Part shown: piece by piece, positions 52,601 through 60,530 of the stretch
Layout: each line of letters begins with the position of its first letter
Position numbering within the stretch: the first letter of the stretch is position 1
Assembly: GCA_019322375.1 (NCBI GenBank)
Contig: JAHWIP010000003.1
Location: 1 to 64,000, forward strand
DNA from: Candidatus Woesearchaeota archaeon
GTDB taxonomy: Archaea; Nanobdellota; Nanobdellia; Woesearchaeales; SM23-78
Length of the DNA: 64,000 nucleotides
Direction of reading: 5' to 3'
Notes under the pieces: generated by a model
Seen by the model: the letters and a program-made list of their open reading frames with translations, nothing else
Databases searched by the model: none
What the model was told of the DNA's origin: nothing
Made by a program: the position numbers and the translations under genes

Positions 52601-53430
52601 TCTGGGAAAAACAAACAGTGCTTAACACCCTGTCAAACCAGATAAAAAATGATGATGCAAAAACCTTGTTTGATGCCTTTGTAACAGGAGAAGGTGTTGC
52701 TGAGTCTGCCAAGCGCATGGCTTATGAAAAAGGAGTAGGATATATAGACCAGACAAAAACACCTGAGATACTTAAGGAGATAGCCAAAGGAGAAGACCCT
52801 AAAAGCCTTGCATACCAGGAACTGGTAAAAGCAGCTGAGAAAGAGCTCAGCACTGACGAGAAAAAACAGGCTCTGCTGGAGATAGCCAGGAGCAGCAGTG
52901 GAAGAGAGGTAAAAGATAAGATAATAGAAAAAGCCCTTGAAAAAGGATGCGGCGAGTCATATGGAATAAGTGCAGAGCAGGCAATCAACTGCCTTGACAA
53001 TGAAGAGGTAGAAAATATTTATCACAAAGTTCTGACAGACTACAGCACACCAGACAAGGTAAAACAGTTTTTGCTTGACAAGGCAATTGACAAGTTTGAT
53101 GAAAAAACACCAGACGTGCTAAAAGAGATTGTTCTGAAAAGAGACTTTAAAGGAGCAGCAAAGGACATGCTTGAGAAAGAGCTTGACAAGCTTCCAGACG
53201 CTGTTAAGAAAGAGTTTATTACTGATATACTTGAAGGCAGGCTTCCAGATGTTGAGTACTTGCAGCAGGAACTAGTGAAAATGATACCAGCAGTAAACAA
53301 TGAATATGTGAATGCCCTGCTAAAAGACGGCAATGTTAAAAACCTGATAGAATCAACCCTTAAATCAGAGATAGAAAAACAACTAGGCTCATTCTTCTCA
53401 GATGAATGCGTGGCAATTAATAAGGATTGA
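49657..53430 (+). CDS. Giant membrane-anchored M23 (LytM-type) metallopeptidase protein
   Basis: The 1257-residue protein starts KNRKAQVYPLFVVVFTIVALTTALIG (signal-like helix). An M23 domain spans ~205-325: GERDVVGG, then H232-x3-D236 (HPAVDIRAPKGTPV), HGSGLSTEYLHL and the H311-x-H313 pair (PHLHFGV). These are the four zinc and catalytic positions of LytM-type endopeptidases, which cut peptide cross-bridges of bacterial murein. A Ser/Glu-rich linker (~370-425), further domains, a hydrophobic segment near 705-730 and a long helical C-terminus (~930-1250) follow. It is the last and largest gene of cluster B. Confidence 0.88.
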   Translation: MDKVKLRLKNRKAQVYPLFVVVFTIVALTTALIGLSNAKEVTDLSGREMLIGTKQSAVFASLQDADAVSLFIEQAAEFAGQQALDKIRKSCFFGVDEEQEVDEWESPCGKFVYPLWSTNENLCLPDCETAFVNAFNKDFLSRTNKYYEFTNIELPISYNMSLEIHDNHFFVHGTSDTELRINVVDIQSRIKSPLAIAQTYEEGRLIWPVDYSDHTITSCFGERDVVGGSKYHPAVDIRAPKGTPVLAAALGKVILTDPCWGRIVINHGSGLSTEYLHLEKIDVKVNDDVVQGQRIGTSGSNGCDTREFVPHLHFGVIYQGVQSPMHYKGQEIVLSNNHIQPMCLIEKGYAAKPESNCNQLVNTDLDKICELYNLPEEFFESSESSKPSEPSEPDQDTSSEESADAENAGAESVNAESTELDYSLAQAPGSYAFKPSFTLRVNKKIENPIEPVTEWFENTWNECEDDPWKCLREKMSEFNEQDYDYKLMFADRCEEGYHLFYDILEFFEDCFSNQKYGCSCEFNLSDAFSITDLRIVFDTQANTASLFSKQGDKPGDEYELIDSYQFYYGSITKPAPASPYRYYVYQLDYDDYGELENAELMQMKSLLDVFDVVPFFDYKELRLAKPGEAEQGYFVNTETIQCKYKKNKFRLCAKPAQEREDLFPIRFAFHLKDKPPEPVKKGDVEIIEVEESSESDVDKVMQAAGFLGTIFPPLGYLFTAINILSVLEDFKPRKFEVIVDVPLDKDGKPLDVAGYEVYCSDYLTNILPVDVLDKYNPSHFVVMANDEMNKKVSQLDQYVKKNPYTDFLNLESCDVPVSKFTGETILVPGIKGVVKDGKMVFNLHKCGDLAIIIDKLIRKDYCVSLIPVDKNGNKIMEHAVSNCAQTNSLLDLVISEMIEEQLGEFIPASLIPDNLKPYIKLPDTSDIVNAVTGEGSFDMIDIVNLDKLDADIKNYLEEFVVGTINEDIIGTSVVNSIDDLKLWEKQTVLNTLSNQIKNDDAKTLFDAFVTGEGVAESAKRMAYEKGVGYIDQTKTPEILKEIAKGEDPKSLAYQELVKAAEKELSTDEKKQALLEIARSSSGREVKDKIIEKALEKGCGESYGISAEQAINCLDNEEVENIYHKVLTDYSTPDKVKQFLLDKAIDKFDEKTPDVLKEIVLKRDFKGAAKDMLEKELDKLPDAVKKEFITDILEGRLPDVEYLQQELVKMIPAVNNEYVNALLKDGNVKNLIESTLKSEIEKQLGSFFSDECVAINKD

Positions 53431-53492
53431 TAAAGCTAATTCTTGCAACAAAAAGCCCATCCTGTGAATTATCCGGCTCTACTATGGAAAAG

Positions 53493-53503
53493 TTTTTAAA
53501 AAA
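53493..53503 (+). promoter_or_regulatory. TATA box of the RPA gene
   Basis: TTTTTAAAAAA lies 44-54 bp before the ATG at 53547. The leader holds GGGTGG as ribosome site. This argues against the longer start that overlaps the M23 stop codon. Confidence 0.5.
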
Positions 53504-53546
53504 CCCCTCAGTTGTTCTTTTGAAAGAGTTATTAGGGTGGTATTTA

Positions 53547-54869
53547 ATGATTAACATGCCTTTAGAACAGATTAAGAGCAGGATTTCTGAAAAAACAGGC
53601 TTGTCAGATGAGGAGCTGGATGACAAGATTAAGGCTAAGCTTAAGCAGTTGTCAGGGCTTATTTCTGAGCAAGGAGCTGCTCATATAATTGCTAATGAGC
53701 TTGGTGTGAAGCTGTTTGAGATTGGTGAAAAGCTCCAGATAAAAAATGTGTTGACTGGCATGCGCAATGTTGATGTTGTTGGCAAGATACTGCAGAAATA
53801 CGAGCTTAGAGAGTTTCAGACAGAAAAGCATTCTGGAAAGGTTTCTAACATGCTCATAGGTGATGAGACAGGTGTTATTCGTGTTGTTATGTGGCACAAG
53901 CAGGCAGAGAATATTAATAGTGTTAAAGAAGGAGATGTGGTCAAGATAAGAGGTGGCTATGTAAGGGATAACCAGGGCAGAAAAGAAATTCATCTGAGCG
54001 AGCTCTCAAAATTCATTATTAATCCTCCTGGTGTTGAAGTAGAAGCAAAGCCTTATGAGCGCCCTGTTGCTGTTAGAAAGAGCATTGCTGATATAAAAGA
54101 AGATGATGCTAGTGTTGAAATCTTAGCCACTATTGTGCAGGTGTTTGATATAAACTTTTTTGAGGTGTGCCCGCAGTGCAGCAAGAGGATAAGGCTTGGG
54201 GACCAAGGCTTTTTATGCCCGACCCACAGTATTGTGGAGCCGGATTATAATTATGTATTAAACCTTTACCTTGATGATGGAAGTGATAATATAAGAGCTG
54301 TTTTCTGGAGGCAGCAGGCAGAGCAACTATTAGATATGGACAAATCCAAGGTAATGGTTTTTAAAGATGACCCTGCCAAGTTTGAGCCAATAAAAACAGA
54401 GCTCCTGGGAAATATTATTTTGGTGAGTGGAAGAGCTAATAAGAATCAGAACTTTGACAGGATTGAGCTGGTTGCTAATAAGATTGACAAAAGCCCTGAC
54501 CCTGATGAAGAGATAAAGAAGTTAAAACAAGAAGCAGACAAAGCAGTTGCGCAGGATGAAGGTGGGGATGAAGAGCAACAGAAATCGAAGATTTCTGAGG
54601 GTTCCTACGGAACCGAAGAGGAAATAAAGCAGGAAGTAGCTGGTGGGGATGAAGAGGAAGAGATTAAGCAAGAGGAAGTAAAGGCAGAGGAAATTAAGGA
54701 AGAAGAACCTGTTGAAGAGGAAGTAAAAGAAGAAAAAATAGAAGAAGAGCCTATTAAAAAGAAAACAAAAGAAAAAGAAGATTCATTGCTCGCTCGCCAA
54801 GGCTCGCGAGAAAGCCAGGATGACTTAGAAAACCTTGACCTGGATAAAGAGTTAGAGGATATTGAGTGA
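53547..54869 (+). CDS. rpa: Replication protein A (single-stranded DNA-binding OB-fold protein)
   Basis: From the ATG at 53547 it has 440 residues; the frame is open upstream to 53427. The N-terminus matches archaeal RPA (ISEKTGLSDEELDDKIKAKL, GLISEQGAAHIIANELG). At least three OB-fold units follow (NVDVVGKILQKYELREF, VVKIRGGYVRDNQGRKEIHL, VEILATIVQVFDINFFEVCPQC), with a zinc finger CPQCSKRI...CPTH. The long acidic C-terminus (~315-440) contains two palindromic inserts, at 54580-54614 and 54788-54810. Confidence 0.92.
   Translation: MINMPLEQIKSRISEKTGLSDEELDDKIKAKLKQLSGLISEQGAAHIIANELGVKLFEIGEKLQIKNVLTGMRNVDVVGKILQKYELREFQTEKHSGKVSNMLIGDETGVIRVVMWHKQAENINSVKEGDVVKIRGGYVRDNQGRKEIHLSELSKFIINPPGVEVEAKPYERPVAVRKSIADIKEDDASVEILATIVQVFDINFFEVCPQCSKRIRLGDQGFLCPTHSIVEPDYNYVLNLYLDDGSDNIRAVFWRQQAEQLLDMDKSKVMVFKDDPAKFEPIKTELLGNIILVSGRANKNQNFDRIELVANKIDKSPDPDEEIKKLKQEADKAVAQDEGGDEEQQKSKISEGSYGTEEEIKQEVAGGDEEEEIKQEEVKAEEIKEEEPVEEEVKEEKIEEEPIKKKTKEKEDSLLARQGSRESQDDLENLDLDKELEDIE
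54580..54614 (+). repeat. Double-hairpin insert inside the RPA acidic tail
   Basis: AGAAATC-GAA-GATTTCT (54580-54596) is followed by GGTTCC-TAC-GGAACC (54600-54614). Both are perfect hairpins with 3-base loops, and the reading frame is kept (KSKISEGSYGTEE). The first core matches the element at 22365. The insert interrupts a run of repeated acidic words (GGDEE). Confidence 0.6.
54788..54810 (+). repeat. GC-rich palindromic insert inside a coding linker, copy 2
   Basis: GCTCGCTCGCC-AAG-GCTCGCGAG is the second copy of the element at 19089-19112, read in the same frame (LLARQGSRES) relative to the host gene. It lies in the acidic tail of RPA. Confidence 0.75.
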
Positions 54870-54882
54870 ATTAAAAATGTAC

Positions 54883-56991
54883 TTATCTTACAACCCTGTC
54901 AAGACCAGCTTTTATAAAGGGCTCTTTTAATTTGTTTAATGCTTTTAATTCAATCTGTCTTATTCTTTCCCTGGTAACTTTGAATTCTATACCAACTTCG
55001 TCCAAGGTATGGAAATTATACTTACCAATTCCAAAGCGCATGTAAAGAATTTTAATTTTTCTTTTACGGTCAGGATCCTTTTTAAAAGTGTCATGGATAA
55101 CTTTTCTGACCTGATAACCTACTAATGATTGTGCAGCAGCATGTTCAGTATCAGCTTTTGGATCCTCAACAAGCTCACCTATTTCAACCTCTACTTCTTC
55201 TCCTATTGTTGTTGATAGTGAGATTGGTTTTTCAGCCCATTTTTTATACTTCTCAACTCTTTCCTCAGCAACATTCATTTCTTTAGCAACTTCTTCTGTT
55301 GTTGGCTCTCTGCCTAACCTGCCAAATAATTTCCTGGCAATTCCCAAGTACTTGTTTATTTTTTCCACTGAATGCACAGGAGTCCTGATAGTCCTTGCCT
55401 GGTCTGCTATAGCCCTTGTTATTGACTGTTTAATCCACCAAGTAGCATATGTTGAAAATTTATACCCTCTTCTGTATTCCCAGCTGTCTATTGCTCTTAG
55501 AGCTCCCATGTTTCCCTCCTGAATCAGGTCAGTAAATTCCATACCCCTGTGCTGGTATTTTTTTGCTATACTCACAACCAGTTTTGTATTTGAACTTGCA
55601 AGCTCATTTTTGTTAGATATAAGCTCATCATGAAGCTTTTCTATTTCAGGGCTAACAGGGTCAAGATGAGGAAATATTGATTTGTAAGTTTCATAAGTTT
55701 TTTTCCAGTATTTTTTTTTGAATTTAAGTTTGCTAAGAAGCTTTTTCAGTGCAAAATCTCCTTTTTCTTTGGCATTATGAAAGTTCTCTATAAATTCTAT
55801 TTTTTCCCGAGCAGTCTTCTCATAACCTTTCCAAAGTCGTACTATTTCATCCGGGTGATTTATTTTAATAGCCTTTTCTATATCTTTTACAACATAATCA
55901 ACCAGGCATTCTGGCTTCTTATTGTCGCCTTGCAGGGAGCGCTCTTCAGACAATCCATTGTACAAGAAATTCCTGCTCTCAATTGTTTTGAACTCATTAA
56001 ACAGTTCTGTTAAGTATTTTGTTACAAACAAGTATTTTCCTAGAAAAGATTTTAGGGCTTTCTCCCTTCTTTTCTCAGCCTTTTCAAACTTTTTTTTGAA
56101 GACGTTCACATCTTCACAACAAATAATATCTTCAAGGTCTTTTCCCTTGTTTTCAAGGGTTTCATCCAAGCTTTCACCATGTTTTTTATTCAAGGCTTCC
56201 TGGGCTTCCAGGGCTTCATTAATATCCTTTCTTATTTTATTTAAGATATATTTTTTCTCAATAATATGCTTGAATATTTCTTCTCTTTTCTGCTCTATTT
56301 TTTTTCCAAAAGCATATTCCTGCTCTCTTGTTAGCAAGGCGTGCTTGCCCATGGAACTTAAAATAAAACTTGTTTCACTGCCAATATATGTCTTTCTCAA
56401 GTCTACTTTATCCTCCTCAAGGTCAGAGTACTCTTTTATCAAGAACTTATAATTATCATTAAAAATCTTATTTTTGTTTTCCAGAGCAGTTCTGTGCATG
56501 TCAAGAAGCAAGTTATAATAGAACTTTCTAACATCTGCCCTGTCATATTTTTTTCCATAGTCTAACTTAACAGGGTCGACATACCTGCTTAGTATAATGT
56601 CATGTTTTTTCATGTATGGGTCTCCGAATTCTTTTGGAGTCTTGGTTTCAATCTCTCTTTTTTTTTGCATCAGGTATGCCATAAATCCCCTTAACGAGAT
56701 ATAACTGTCTCTGTTTATATAGTCCAGGCAGAAAAAAGGATTTTTCTTAGCAAGCTTGATAAGAGCGCTGTTTTCAATATGAAATACTTTAGCAAGGTCA
56801 GCTGTTCTGAGCCTTTGGGAGTATCCAACTTCTTGTTTTAGAACAGAACCTTTTTGTATCAGGTCAAGAAAGAATTTTGAATCCATCTCTATGTTTTCCC
56901 AGACAGAGGCTCCGAATTTTTCTTTGATTTGAGCAGGGCGCAGGTATATACCTTTGCTCTCTTCTAGAAAAGCATGGGCTGCTTCTTGCAT
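54883..56991 (-). CDS. Bacterial-type sigma-70 factor (RpoD-like) in an archaeal genome
   Basis: The 702-residue protein has an N-terminal ~110-residue extension with a MerR-like winged-helix look ([26 protein letters not shown]). A sigma region 1.2-like stretch lies near 215-230 ([16 protein letters not shown]), then a long non-conserved helical insert (~235-450). Regions 2.1-2.4 (~455-530) include [40 protein letters not shown] and [12 protein letters not shown], almost identical to primary sigma factors. Region 3 ([15 protein letters not shown]) and region 4.2 (~660-690: [20 protein letters not shown]) follow. The WW pair, Gln and Thr that melt and read the -10 element in E. coli sigma-70, and the RER-R of -35 recognition, are all kept. 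It lies between RPA and a GHKL ATPase. Confidence 0.95.
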   Translation of the reverse strand: MQEAAHAFLEESKGIYLRPAQIKEKFGASVWENIEMDSKFFLDLIQKGSVLKQEVGYSQRLRTADLAKVFHIENSALIKLAKKNPFFCLDYINRDSYISLRGFMAYLMQKKREIETKTPKEFGDPYMKKHDIILSRYVDPVKLDYGKKYDRADVRKFYYNLLLDMHRTALENKNKIFNDNYKFLIKEYSDLEEDKVDLRKTYIGSETSFILSSMGKHALLTREQEYAFGKKIEQKREEIFKHIIEKKYILNKIRKDINEALEAQEALNKKHGESLDETLENKGKDLEDIICCEDVNVFKKKFEKAEKRREKALKSFLGKYLFVTKYLTELFNEFKTIESRNFLYNGLSEERSLQGDNKKPECLVDYVVKDIEKAIKINHPDEIVRLWKGYEKTAREKIEFIENFHNAKEKGDFALKKLLSKLKFKKKYWKKTYETYKSIFPHLDPVSPEIEKLHDELISNKNELASSNTKLVVSIAKKYQHRGMEFTDLIQEGNMGALRAIDSWEYRRGYKFSTYATWWIKQSITRAIADQARTIRTPVHSVEKINKYLGIARKLFGRLGREPTTEEVAKEMNVAEERVEKYKKWAEKPISLSTTIGEEVEVEIGELVEDPKADTEHAAAQSLVGYQVRKVIHDTFKKDPDRKRKIKILYMRFGIGKYNFHTLDEVGIEFKVTRERIRQIELKALNKLKEPFIKAGLDRVVR

Positions 56992-57019
56992 TTTACTTTT
57001 TCACATAATTTAAAATATG

Positions 57020-57037
57020 TTTTAAATATATTTAAAA
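57020..57037. promoter_or_regulatory. 18-bp perfect AT palindrome between the GHKL and sigma genes
   Basis: TTTTAAATATATTTAAAA is identical to its reverse complement and is centred ~37 bp upstream of the sigma ATG. It may be a TATA box for the sigma gene, an operator, or both. Palindromes are frequent in such AT-rich DNA. Confidence 0.4.
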
Positions 57038-57057
57038 TAATATATTCATATTTATTT

Positions 57058-59283
57058 TTAAACAATTTGGTATTCTTGCCTTACCTTCTTGTTTTTTTCA
57101 ATGATAGGGATGAGCTGCTCTACAGCGCTTTTATGAAAAGCCTTTAAGTAGGTGTCTGTTGATGTCATTTTTAAGAAAGGAAAATCAGGGTCTGTGCTCA
57201 TTCTGCTAAGCTGTTTGGGCTGAATCCTCATGCCAGTTGCTTCATATATATAATTTGAAGCTTGATGCACTCCAATTGTTTCTTTCTTGTCTTTTTTTAT
57301 TAGTTCTATTTTTTCATCAAAGAACTTGGTAATAAAGATTTCTTCAAAACCGTTTTTTACAAGATAAACAGGCATGGTATTGCCTAGTTTTTCTATGTAG
57401 CTTATTTTCTTTTCAGGGTTATTGAACTCGTATCTTCTGAGATTCTTGATTAGTTTGGTTTCTATATGCTGGAACCGGGTTACACTTGTCCTTGCAAAGT
57501 TCTCTCTTATTATCTCAACCAGAAGTTTGTGCCCCCTAATTTTCTGAAGAATTTCAATTGCTTCAGCTCCCTTGTAAGTTTCGCTTGGTCTTTGATTAAA
57601 GAGACCTGCTTCTGCAAGCCTTCTGAAAACCAAAAGATTTCTTCCAGTGATTTCTGAAAGTTCTGACCCAGGGTACAGCCTTAAAGGATAAATCTCTAGC
57701 ATGTCTGGCCTGGTTTCAAGCCTTAAATCACCAATGCCTTCAAAAATCTGGGCAAGAGTCCTGCTGTTTTTAGATATAAGATTGTCATCTTCTTCAAAAT
57801 ACATTTCATCCAGCATGTCTATGAAACGCTTCATACCAAACTCTTTGAACTGCTCTGCTCTGTGCTTTGCAATAGCATACCCACAGTCCCTGCGAAATTC
57901 TGCTTTGAGGTGAGCCAAAAGATTTCTATCATCCTCAATTCTTTTTTCCTTATTTATGTAAATAACAGCACCATCTTCCTCTGTTTCCATATATTTAGCA
58001 AAAGGGCCGGAAACTGATGGTTCTGCCAGCTCAATTTTAGTTTTTTTGTCTAATCTTTTTTCAACCCAGTCTGTTGCTTCTTTAAGAAAATTTCTTAGCT
58101 TTGCTTCTTCTTTTTTTTCCTGCTCTCTCTTTATGTTTGTATAGATTCCGCGAGCAATATTTTTTATATGACTTTTTAGTTCTAAAAGCTCCTCAGTCCC
58201 TTTTTGTATGCGCTGCTTGTCAAATCCAAGATCTGGCTTTAATGATTCTACTTCTATAAACCCATATGTGCGTGCTGCAAAACCCAGAGCCATTTCTTCC
58301 AGCTTGACAATTCCTCCTTCGCCCAGGGTTCTTCCAACCACAAGATGAATTCCACGCACATCCTTTTCTATTGTTTTATGCGGAAGATAATATATATGCC
58401 CTCTAATAGGACCGCATTTTTCTAGGGCATCCTTGATTTCATAAACAATTGCTTCTTTTGGAATAGGGGTTTCTATCTCTATATCATTCATTTTTACTCT
58501 AAAAGCAGGGCTGAGCTGGAGTGCAAACTTTTGTTTAATCAAATCAGCAAGCTTGTCTGTTTCAATTGTGATTTTTCCTTTTTTAGAACCCAAAGGCTTC
58601 ATAATGATTTCTGTGCCATGTTTTTTTTGGTCAGTTATTCTTTCTTCACTATAACTAACCTTTCCCCATAAGCCCTGATTAATTATTTTTTCTAAAGAAC
58701 CATACTCTTCCTCAACATCCTCTATAAGCAGACTGGTGTTTAACTCAGGTATGGTGTGAGGGGATTCTCTTTTATCAAGAACTCTTTTGACAATCCGCTC
58801 AATATATTTATCTTTTTGCTTCTCATTAAGATTCATCTCTTCAAACTTAGGGCTGGTTAAGATGGAGTGCTGAATGGTTTTTCTTACAAACACCTCTTTG
58901 GTATGATATTTTTTTCCTTTTCCTTTTTTTACTGTGCTCATTTGATAGCCAAAACAAAGGTATCTTATGAACTCCTTGCCTACTCCTGCATCACCTATTT
59001 TTAGTCTTCCAGTGCGGGTTCTGGGGTTAAGCTTCTTAATATTAGTGCCATAAGTATTGAAGTGCTTAAGGTCTTCAAGATTCATGCCTTCCCCATTATC
59101 TCTTATGAGAAGACTTTTATTTTTATCATCAATTATTATTTCCACAAGAGGAGCATCTGCATCCCAGGCATTATCAATGCCCTGTATTATTGCTTCATAA
59201 GGGCTTAGAAATAGGGATTTGCCAAGATTCTCATGAAACTCTTTTGAGATTCCTCTCCTTACTTTAACAGTTTTCTTTGTCAT
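57058..59283 (-). CDS. GHKL-superfamily ATPase (Hsp90/MORC/histidine-kinase fold), upstream of sigma-70
   Basis: The ~741-residue protein starts at ATG 59283, with GGGGGGTG as ribosome site; a GTG lies 6 bp upstream. The N-terminal ATPase motifs are YEAIIQGIDNAWDADAP (N box), IRDNGEGMNLEDL (G1), TRTGRLKIGDAGVGKEF (G2) and KHGTEIIMKP. The middle (~230-350) resembles the GHKL-linked S5 domain, and the C-terminus (~680-735) looks like a MerR/excisionase-type winged helix (FPFLKMTSTDTYLKAFHKSAVEQL). Relatives remodel DNA or proteins or act as anti-sigma kinases. It is 66 bp upstream of the sigma gene, same strand. Confidence 0.85.
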   Translation of the reverse strand: MTKKTVKVRRGISKEFHENLGKSLFLSPYEAIIQGIDNAWDADAPLVEIIIDDKNKSLLIRDNGEGMNLEDLKHFNTYGTNIKKLNPRTRTGRLKIGDAGVGKEFIRYLCFGYQMSTVKKGKGKKYHTKEVFVRKTIQHSILTSPKFEEMNLNEKQKDKYIERIVKRVLDKRESPHTIPELNTSLLIEDVEEEYGSLEKIINQGLWGKVSYSEERITDQKKHGTEIIMKPLGSKKGKITIETDKLADLIKQKFALQLSPAFRVKMNDIEIETPIPKEAIVYEIKDALEKCGPIRGHIYYLPHKTIEKDVRGIHLVVGRTLGEGGIVKLEEMALGFAARTYGFIEVESLKPDLGFDKQRIQKGTEELLELKSHIKNIARGIYTNIKREQEKKEEAKLRNFLKEATDWVEKRLDKKTKIELAEPSVSGPFAKYMETEEDGAVIYINKEKRIEDDRNLLAHLKAEFRRDCGYAIAKHRAEQFKEFGMKRFIDMLDEMYFEEDDNLISKNSRTLAQIFEGIGDLRLETRPDMLEIYPLRLYPGSELSEITGRNLLVFRRLAEAGLFNQRPSETYKGAEAIEILQKIRGHKLLVEIIRENFARTSVTRFQHIETKLIKNLRRYEFNNPEKKISYIEKLGNTMPVYLVKNGFEEIFITKFFDEKIELIKKDKKETIGVHQASNYIYEATGMRIQPKQLSRMSTDPDFPFLKMTSTDTYLKAFHKSAVEQLIPIIEKNKKVRQEYQIV

Positions 59284-59432
59284 CAACACCCCCCGCGCCC
59301 CTCTGTTTTGCTACTGAATAATAGATATTTTATTTAAACCTTTCTATTTTAGAGACACAGATTTGACAGATAATAATTGCAAGCCATGTTTATATACTTT
59401 ACTCAGGGATGTCCAGTGCCTATTTTAGAAAA

Positions 59433-59442
59433 TTTTTTAAAC
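59433..59442 (+). promoter_or_regulatory. TATA box of the 59468 gene
   Basis: TTTTTTAAAC-like sequence lies 26-35 bp upstream of the ATG at 59468; the transcript is probably leaderless. Confidence 0.5.
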
Positions 59443-59467
59443 TACTGTTCTTATACCATATACTAGA

Positions 59468-60001
59468 ATGCCTAAAAAAAAGGATTCAAGCCCTGTTTTT
59501 GAAATATTCGTTGTTCTGGCCATAGTAGCTATTGTGGCTGTTACAGGACAGGTGCTGTTGCGTTATGAAAACACAGGCAGTTCTGCCAATGCTATTACTG
59601 GCTTTGCAGTTGCTGAGTATGAAGAGGAAATGGTTGAAGAAGAATTTCTTGATGTGGGTGTAGATGATATAAAGGTTAATCCTCCAAGCCCGTTAATAGG
59701 AGAGCCGTTTGAAATCAGGGTGATAGTTGCTAACAAAGGCTTTGTGGAGATAAACACTCCTTTTTATGTGCAGGCAAAACTAATACCTAATGCAGAGAAT
59801 GTTAAGCCCACGCTTCTCAACAGCGTGATAACCCAGATATTAAAGCCAGGAGAAACCTCAACAGCTGTTTTCAGGATAGCAACAGTAACAAAGGAAGGTC
59901 CTATGAAGATAATAGCAACAGCTGATTCTACTGCCAAACTAGGAGATGATAATCCTTCAAATGACCAAAGAAGCAAAACAATTATATTAACCAATCAATA
60001 G
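59468..60001 (+). CDS. Membrane-anchored CARDB-like surface protein
   Basis: The 177-residue protein has a basic start, one helix (FEIFVVLAIVAIVAVTGQVLL), a short linker with acidic residues and a CARDB-type beta domain (DIKVNPPSPLIGEPFEIRVIVANKG, LKPGETSTAVFRI, DDNPSNDQRSKTI). CARDB domains are adhesion-like folds on archaeal and bacterial surfaces. Confidence 0.82.
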   Translation: MPKKKDSSPVFEIFVVLAIVAIVAVTGQVLLRYENTGSSANAITGFAVAEYEEEMVEEEFLDVGVDDIKVNPPSPLIGEPFEIRVIVANKGFVEINTPFYVQAKLIPNAENVKPTLLNSVITQILKPGETSTAVFRIATVTKEGPMKIIATADSTAKLGDDNPSNDQRSKTIILTNQ

Positions 60002-60014
60002 ATTATTTCTTAAA

Positions 60015-60473
60015 ATGATGTATATAACCCATATGGCAGTTGCATTATTTGCAGGGCTTTTAAAAGTAAAAATAATCCCTTTGCCCATAAACAAATATGT
60101 TTTTCTATCAATCGTGGTGGTATCAGCTCTTCTGCCAGACATAGATTATGACTCATTCATAGCCAGGAAACTAAAACTAAGATTTGTGCGTTTCTTTTTT
60201 GCACACAGAGGCTTTTTCCACAGCATCCTGCCCATGGTATTCTTTATGATACTAGCCTTTTTAATCACAGGCAATCCTTACTACTCCTTAGCTGTTCTGA
60301 TAGGCTTTGGCTCCCACCTGGCCTTTGACAGCATAACCATGAAAGGAATAGCATGGTTCTGGCCAAGCAAACTAAGAGCAAAAGGCCCCTTAAAAACAGG
60401 AGGAATAGTAGATTGGATACTGCTGTTAGTATTTATACTAATGGATGCAGTGATGGTGGTGGTTGTTTTCTGA
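60015..60473 (+). CDS. YdjM/DUF457-family membrane protein (putative metal-dependent hydrolase)
   Basis: The 152-residue protein with four membrane segments has the family motifs: YITHMAVALFAG, LPDIDYD, HRGFFHSI, and GFGSHLAFDSITMKGIAWFWP. Conserved His and Asp residues give a likely metal site. Members are often called LexA-regulated membrane-bound hydrolases; the substrate is unknown. It lies 13 bp downstream of the CARDB gene and is probably cotranscribed. Confidence 0.88.
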   Translation: MMYITHMAVALFAGLLKVKIIPLPINKYVFLSIVVVSALLPDIDYDSFIARKLKLRFVRFFFAHRGFFHSILPMVFFMILAFLITGNPYYSLAVLIGFGSHLAFDSITMKGIAWFWPSKLRAKGPLKTGGIVDWILLLVFILMDAVMVVVVF

Positions 60474-60530
60474 ATTGGTTATTTTGAAGAGAAAGAGTTA
60501 ATAAAAAAAGAAATAATTTATAATTTTAAC

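Noticed and set aside
54883..59289. Bacterial contamination or chimeric contig as the source of the sigma gene
   Set aside because: RPA ends 14 bp away, the GHKL and CARDB genes on the other side match the window in composition and signals, and archaeal-type TATA boxes continue. I cannot exclude it fully without reads.
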